This document shows, one piece after another, positions 58,650-64,000 of a stretch of DNA of 64,000 nt (position 1 is the first letter of the stretch; each line of letters opens with the position of its first letter). The translations under genes were made by a program, and so were the position numbers. The DNA is from Membranipora membranacea (lineage: Eukaryota > Bryozoa > Gymnolaemata > Cheilostomatida > Membraniporidae), in contig OU612073.1 in NCBI GenBank assembly GCA_914767715.1, positions 25,048,001 through 25,112,000 on the forward strand. The letters are read 5' to 3'. The notes below the pieces were generated by a model that made no database searches, had not been told where the DNA came from, and saw only the letters and a program-made list of their open reading frames with translations.

Positions 58650-61400
58650 CTCAGTTCATTAAAAGTATTTTGGCTTCAAGTTGCTGTAGAGTTATCTTCT
58701 CATTTTCATACAATTTCTTTCTTATTATGCACTAGAAGTTATCCTACCTTGCCCAATTTTTCATATCACGTCCTTGTATCCGGCTAAACATAGAGAATTA
58801 TTCACAGAAGAAGAATCTAGGATCAAAAATTGAATGTCTCCAGATATCATAAATTTTACCAGCGTACAACTTTTTCCCGTAAACAGGTATTATTTCAAAC
58901 TCCAAGCACCAAGCAGAACAAACAACTGTGTCAATCTCGTTAAATAACTCTCCATAAACCCTTATAATTGCCAGATAATAATAGAATAGATAGCGATAGA
59001 TATTTGATTTACTATTTCCAATCCGAATTCAATATTACTGCTTTTAATTTTTGCTGGACTGGGTAATAGTTTTTGAGCGGGTGGATTAAATGAGGTCGCA
59101 TAATTCATCCACTGGTACTTGAATCAACCCACCTTATCCAGTGATATGAACAAAGTTTGAGCCAGGGATACCAATCAAACAATTATAAAATATTTTAATC
59201 CTAAGAAATACACAAGATGGCACTATCACATTTCAAACAAAGATTAATCGAGGAAACAATGTCAATTAAAAATTATTGAAGTTTATCAGGATTGTTTCAA
59301 AAATAAAGTCTTTCAAGCAAAATGTTTAAGAGTAGATTGGGCAGTGTTTCTGATTTGAGCAATAATAAGTGTCATGTTCAAATCCCAAATCCTTCCCTCA
59401 AAGAAGCCCTAATGGTAGTAGTATTGATATTATAGAGGCATATTATATCATATATAAAATACTTCTAGTTTCTAGTTGCTATTCGATTATGGTCAGGTGA
59501 ACACCAGAGAAGGCATGAGTGATTTTATTTTGCAGCTTAATTTGAGCTAGAAATTTTCCAAATGCAGTCACCAATAGCTCATTGGCCATATGCCATCAAC
59601 AGTTTGAAGTCAATATGGTTAGTTGGGTATCCAGATAAATCACAGTATGAAAGGTATTTACTATGGTATCTACTTGTCATGAGGATAATGTTAACTGTGT
59701 TGAGGGCTGTGATGCCATACAGAGAGCAAGGAGTTACAGGGGCCTTAGCCCATGATAATATTAAAGATTATATTGTGCTAGCCTAAATTATTAGCTTTTG
59801 TTTTGTAAGCCTAATGCCAGCAATCACTTCTAGTATGCCTACCTGTAAATATGAGCGCACTACATAGTAAATCATTTTATTGTAGGGCTGAACAGAGAGA
59901 CATTGCGACAACGTAAACCAACACAATTATGAGGTTATGTTCACTTAATCTTGTCACCAAACAATAGCTCAAGCCCCTGTTTTAATTAGCCACGCAATTA
60001 CACATTATTTTGAAAAGCAACACCTGATAACACTATATGAGAAGAATGCTGTGTGTACAGCCTCTGCTTACAATTGAAATTGCTAGCATAATAAATTACG
60101 CTGTGTAATTATTGTCCAGCTCCTATCTCTATTTTAAGTTATGAATCCCTATGCTCAGTACCAAGATATGCACATATTTTGGTAACCTTCCCAATTTCAT
60201 AGAATGCAATTCAGTATTCATAGATCAGTGTCTTGCAAGCATCTGTAATCAAAGAGTTACCCATGGCTGCCTATTGACAAGCCCTTGGGGCTAACCAAAC
60301 CCATGATCTCCAACGCATGCGTGGTGAGCGACTGACACTCTTAACGTATGCCACCAACTCTTAAATCCATTTCACTTTTGTTAGCACGCTTTCTGCATTA
60401 AATAATCGAAGCAAATAAAATATAATCTATTTTATCCACTATTTCTAAATTTAAAGATGAATTCCCGTTTGTGTTGACTAAATAAGCCAACACAAAAATA
60501 CAAGGAAGATCTTTCCAACCCACAGAGTCAGTATAGTGTGGAGGCATGTATCATATGAGATTATAATAATATTAATAACCATTCACGGCATGGTTACATT
60601 AGCTTGCTATGCGCTTCTAGTAGCTTGGCTCAGGAGGCTCTACTGGTCGCGGAGCAAGTCAATTGAATAGAATGAAACTCATGCACTTTCCCGACAATGA
60701 GATGTTTGACAAAGTTGAGCTAGCCTATATATACATGGAAATTACAAGTAAACTACAGATGAATAAAAAATCTTGTTGAGATATTAAACATTGAAATAAG
60801 ATGGGAAACCAATCAAGACCAGTTGTGCCCAAGTCTTATTTCCACATTGGATGTTGAATGATGAGATTTTATGCAAACTGTAGGGGATTAAAATTGTACT
60901 TGTGGCATTTTGAGCATAGTATTATTGTGCCTCATACATTGATTGAATTGAAAGCTTATTATAGAAGGGGCTTTGTTTAGACAAAGAGAGTAAATCAAAG
61001 GCTAAGGTCTCTGGTGTGTTGCGCAATCATAAGCACACATCAGGCATAATTTTAAAAAATAGATATACATGTTACACTTTGCTTGTATGCAATTTACAAT
61101 GGTGCAAAAATCGGCATTTCTGGACAGACCTATCCTAAATAACCAAAAAAGATTTGGACGAAATCGGACAATTGGAAGTAGGTTTGCGATACATTACTTT
61201 GTTAGTAAAGGCTGTTTTTTTGTAGATTTCTTTGAGAAATGATTTTTTTTTAGTTATTTTTATGGCTCATTGGGTTTATATTGGTATAATACATGTGGGT
61301 TTTATTCACCTATGATAAATACACTGACCTAGAGTGAAGTTCAAAGTTTGGTTAGGAGGAGATAATCACTAAGTCCAGCCAATACTTTTAATGAACTGAG
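58650..61400. mobile_element. 2.75 kb TIR element, copy 2
   Basis: Same ends and TT flanks as copy 1. It is a passenger of the tandem duplication, not a second insertion. The 74-codon frame at 59562-59786 is unchanged in length and predicted sequence, as expected for a recent copy. Confidence 0.85.
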
Positions 61401-61854
61401 TTGATTCATTATTTGCCAAAATACACCAAATCAATGTTTGAACCTTTGTTAAATTCATTATTACATGATTTGTCAACATTCAATAACATTCATGGTTAAA
61501 TTGTAATACTTTTGATAGAAATACTGTCTTCTGATGCAAATTTCAGGTTCCTGAACTCAGGTAAAATAATAGGGTGATCATTTACAGATAATTATTGGGG
61601 AAAGCAAAAGCATTTTTTAAGTATTTTACAGTGCAAATATTCCTATGTACATATTACTGCATATTTGAATTTTTTCTAAATTATGGTGTCATTAGTCAGT
61701 ATCAAACCAAGGAAGAAACTTCAGAAAATACAAATCAAGAAACATTCCTTTATTTTATTCACTAAGTGTTGAAAACCTCATAGTATAGGCACATACCTAT
61801 ATGGTATTGTGATATCATATTAAACAACACAATACCAGTGATATTGATACACAC

Positions 61855-62004
61855 CATATAAGTTGCAGTGGTTGAGGCACAGTTGAATAGTCATCAGTGT
61901 ATCTTCACGAAGGATGCTGTAAGGTAAAGCTCTCGTCTCAGGATCTTGTGATTCGATGTAACACCCCATGTATTCACCTTGTAGATGAGCTGAGGACCTG
62001 AAGC
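61855..62004 (-). CDS. G6 exon A, N-terminal half of WSC domain
   Basis: After a CATTTAAG acceptor: GFRSSAHLQGEYMGCYIESQ, DPETRALPYSILREDTLMTI, QLCLNHCNLYG, with a GTGTGT donor. Phase matches exon B at 52553, about 9.3 kb away. The intron contains a LINE, two copies of a 2.76 kb TIR element, a second LINE fragment and a truncated copy of this exon. Whether the gene is still spliced correctly is open. Confidence 0.75.
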
Positions 62005-62710
62005 CTTAAATGAGGACTGAAGAAAAAATAATTTAAAGAAATTATTAAAATCATTAATCAGTGTCAGATATAATTAGATCCGTTTATCGAAAAAACAATC
62101 GGGTGGACATATCAACCACCACATCCAAGCATTGGTGGATATTGATTGCCTCAGGATTCGAAACAACAACCTTCAACGATTGCATACATATTGATTGTTA
62201 GGCTAATCCAGCTTTGTTTATTGCTCCAAGCTATGAGATGGTTGCATAGTTAAGTTTTGCTTTTAGGATCATACTTTGAGTTGATGCATAATTTTACATA
62301 CAACTGGGTTTATTAAATTATTAATTTATTGAGAAATGTTGCATATATTCATGTGTGAGAACTGATTGGCTCATTTTAAAACCCAGTGTACCCTAGGTAT
62401 CATATCACAAAATAACACTAATATGGTGTAAAGCTTGAAGGTGGGAATTTCTTTTTTAAGCTGGAAATTAGTCATTAGGTCAAGCAAAGAATTGGTGCAT
62501 TATAGGTAGGTATGTACGCAAAATATTTGGCATCTAGCTGTGCATGATGACCCCCAGCAAATTTAAAACTGCAGACCTCGGTATAGCCTTACACTGTATC
62601 CAAATGTTAGGCTAATAATTCTGTCTAAACACTGAAAGCTTTACATTGAAACATGCAAATTGTATATTCATAACGGTTGTTTAAAAAAAATATTGACACA
62701 TGAAACCAAA

Positions 62711-64000
62711 CAACCTACCGATCAACGGAAAAAGAGAAAAGGATTACTTACATGACATGCAATGTAAAATTACTAGTGTCTGAGGGAGAAAATGCAGAAA
62801 ATACATTATTTCTTCTGAGTCAATGTGTATGAAATAATACCCTGTCCACCACACGCACAGCCAGCCCCGGCAAACAGGCTGCCTACTTAACACTGATTAT
62901 GACAGATCGATTTATCTCTTCCTACAAAATGACACCCTTTAATGAAGACAGTCATTAGCGTAATGAGCATCAGTTGACAGCTGAGCAGAGCGCTGACCTG
63001 TGTCAAATGGTAATAAAATTAAGAGCATCAACAGCTGATTTGATACAAACACAGAAAATCAAATGCTCTTTGAGCGTTTAACATCAGGAAAAGCTTTGTT
63101 ACATGTAATGAAGAACGCATCTCACTCAAGTCACTGAACTAATAAACCATGTGATCTGTGATCTTAAGTACATCTAGTACAATGTTTGATTGCGTTTTCT
63201 GGTCCCTGGAAAATTTTAATTTAGTCGTCACGTTCAAGGAGATACTAAAATGATATCTGATGTCTCTGAGAGATGCACGTATTAATGATCTAGCACCAGC
63301 CGCTTTTATCGAGATACAACATACAGTGGTGCACGTACCTCTGCACAACACACAGGTCTTCAGCTAGAAACCATGAGTCAAGCGCTGTTTCGAGGCCTTC
63401 TCTAGTACAACCTCCTCATGGCCAGCCCCAGCAGCATGAAGCCACCCCTGTGTGTTGATGAGCATCTCAATCAATTTCATCGATCCCTCAGTGCATTTTG
63501 TAAGTTTTGGTGGTTTGACATAATTGGTGTGTTTACGCTGTTGCAAAACCAGGGCGGCTGCCAACTCGTCATTGTTTCAGTGCAACAATGTTCGCCCCAT
63601 CACTCTCATGCTTATACTCTAAGCCAAACCAGTGCAGGGAGGTTTGCTTTCCAACAACTCATCGGCGCAACATCGCTAATCGTCAAGGCACCCGCCCCTC
63701 GTGCCATAGTTCACTACTCAAATTCACCACATTGAGCATAGTACAACTCATACACAAATCAGAGAGATGACTTGTTTGCGCTACAGCCAGTGGGCCGACA
63801 GTGATCTCCTGTCTCGCTCTGCCTGTCTTTTATGCGATGGCCAAGCTTTTAATCCTATGTTTGTAATGCCTTAGATCTAACTCAGAGTCACTTCGATTTT
63901 TCACCCTGCAGAGATCAAACTGCTTTAATTTGAGTATTAAAGGCATATTCCCGCTTAGCCTTCTACCCCAGCAGTTTGCTAATCATCACTTTATCCCCTC
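62711..64000. other. Unique sequence, no gene assigned
   Basis: The segmental homology stops at 62710 (TGAAACCAAA shared, then divergence). From here the base composition rises in GC and no repeat partner is in the window. Overlapping frames at 63364-63770 on both strands are unassigned; one (63418-63735) includes MASPSSMKPPLCVDEHLNQF. An exon of a gene running off the window is possible. Confidence 0.35.

Larger units (their letters stand above)
57828..61979. repeat. 4.15 kb tandem duplication, unit 2
   Basis: Near-identical to unit 1 over its whole length, with scattered single-base changes and small deletions (for example in the LINE near 58176 and near 61294). The sequence beyond 61979 continues exon A as in G4. 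Confidence 0.93.

Overview
The window is AT-rich, intron-bearing animal DNA, probably from an invertebrate. It holds no bacterial operons, rRNA, CRISPR array or complete tRNA. The organism cannot be named from sequence alone; a sponge- or cnidarian-like genome is a guess from the expanded WSC-domain family and short exons. The window is dominated by one duplicated locus and by degraded transposable elements.

Largest scale: bases 1-16236 reappear as a diverged inverted copy at 32992-50679, with a 16.8 kb spacer between them. The left arm runs off the window edge. Part of the spacer (22386-33411) is in turn a direct, heavily deleted copy of 37880-62710. Three or more copies of one ancestral segment are therefore present, and they differ by presence or absence of transposons, local tandem duplications and deletions. 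Bases 16237-22385 and 62711-64000 have no second copy here.

Genes: the recurring host gene is a three-exon module. Exons A and B together encode one WSC (cysteine-rich, carbohydrate-binding type) domain, and exon C encodes an apple/PAN-like cysteine-rich domain. Six copies are visible: G1 (-, 3631-5463, frameshifted), G2 (+, 18590-19906, intact in the visible exons), G3 (+, 25676-26695, truncated), G4 (-, 29593-32692, intact exons, LINE in intron), G5 (+, 45889-46595, first exon lost) and G6 (-, 51957-62004, intact exons, 9.3 kb intron full of insertions). A hydrophobic stretch follows exon C in G1 and G5 and may be a membrane anchor. Signal peptides and true 5' exons were not found.

Mobile elements: two 5'-truncated L2/CR1-like LINE copies; two and a half copies of an RTE-like LINE with a visible 8-bp target duplication; a third LINE type in both arms; two more RT remnants in the spacer; a broken hAT transposase gene (DUF4371/ZMYM1-like) in both arms; a 1.9 kb element with long terminal inverted repeats and TTAA target duplication found in only one arm; a 2.76 kb element with about 20-bp terminal inverted repeats and TT duplication, itself copied in a 4.17 kb tandem duplication; a foldback repeat in three copies; and a tRNA-derived SINE candidate. 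Tandem repeats include a 10-bp minisatellite that differs in length among the three copies and a 37-bp unit present once in one arm but seven times in the other.

The paralogous segments act as natural empty/filled-site pairs, which is the main reason several insertions can be bounded precisely here.
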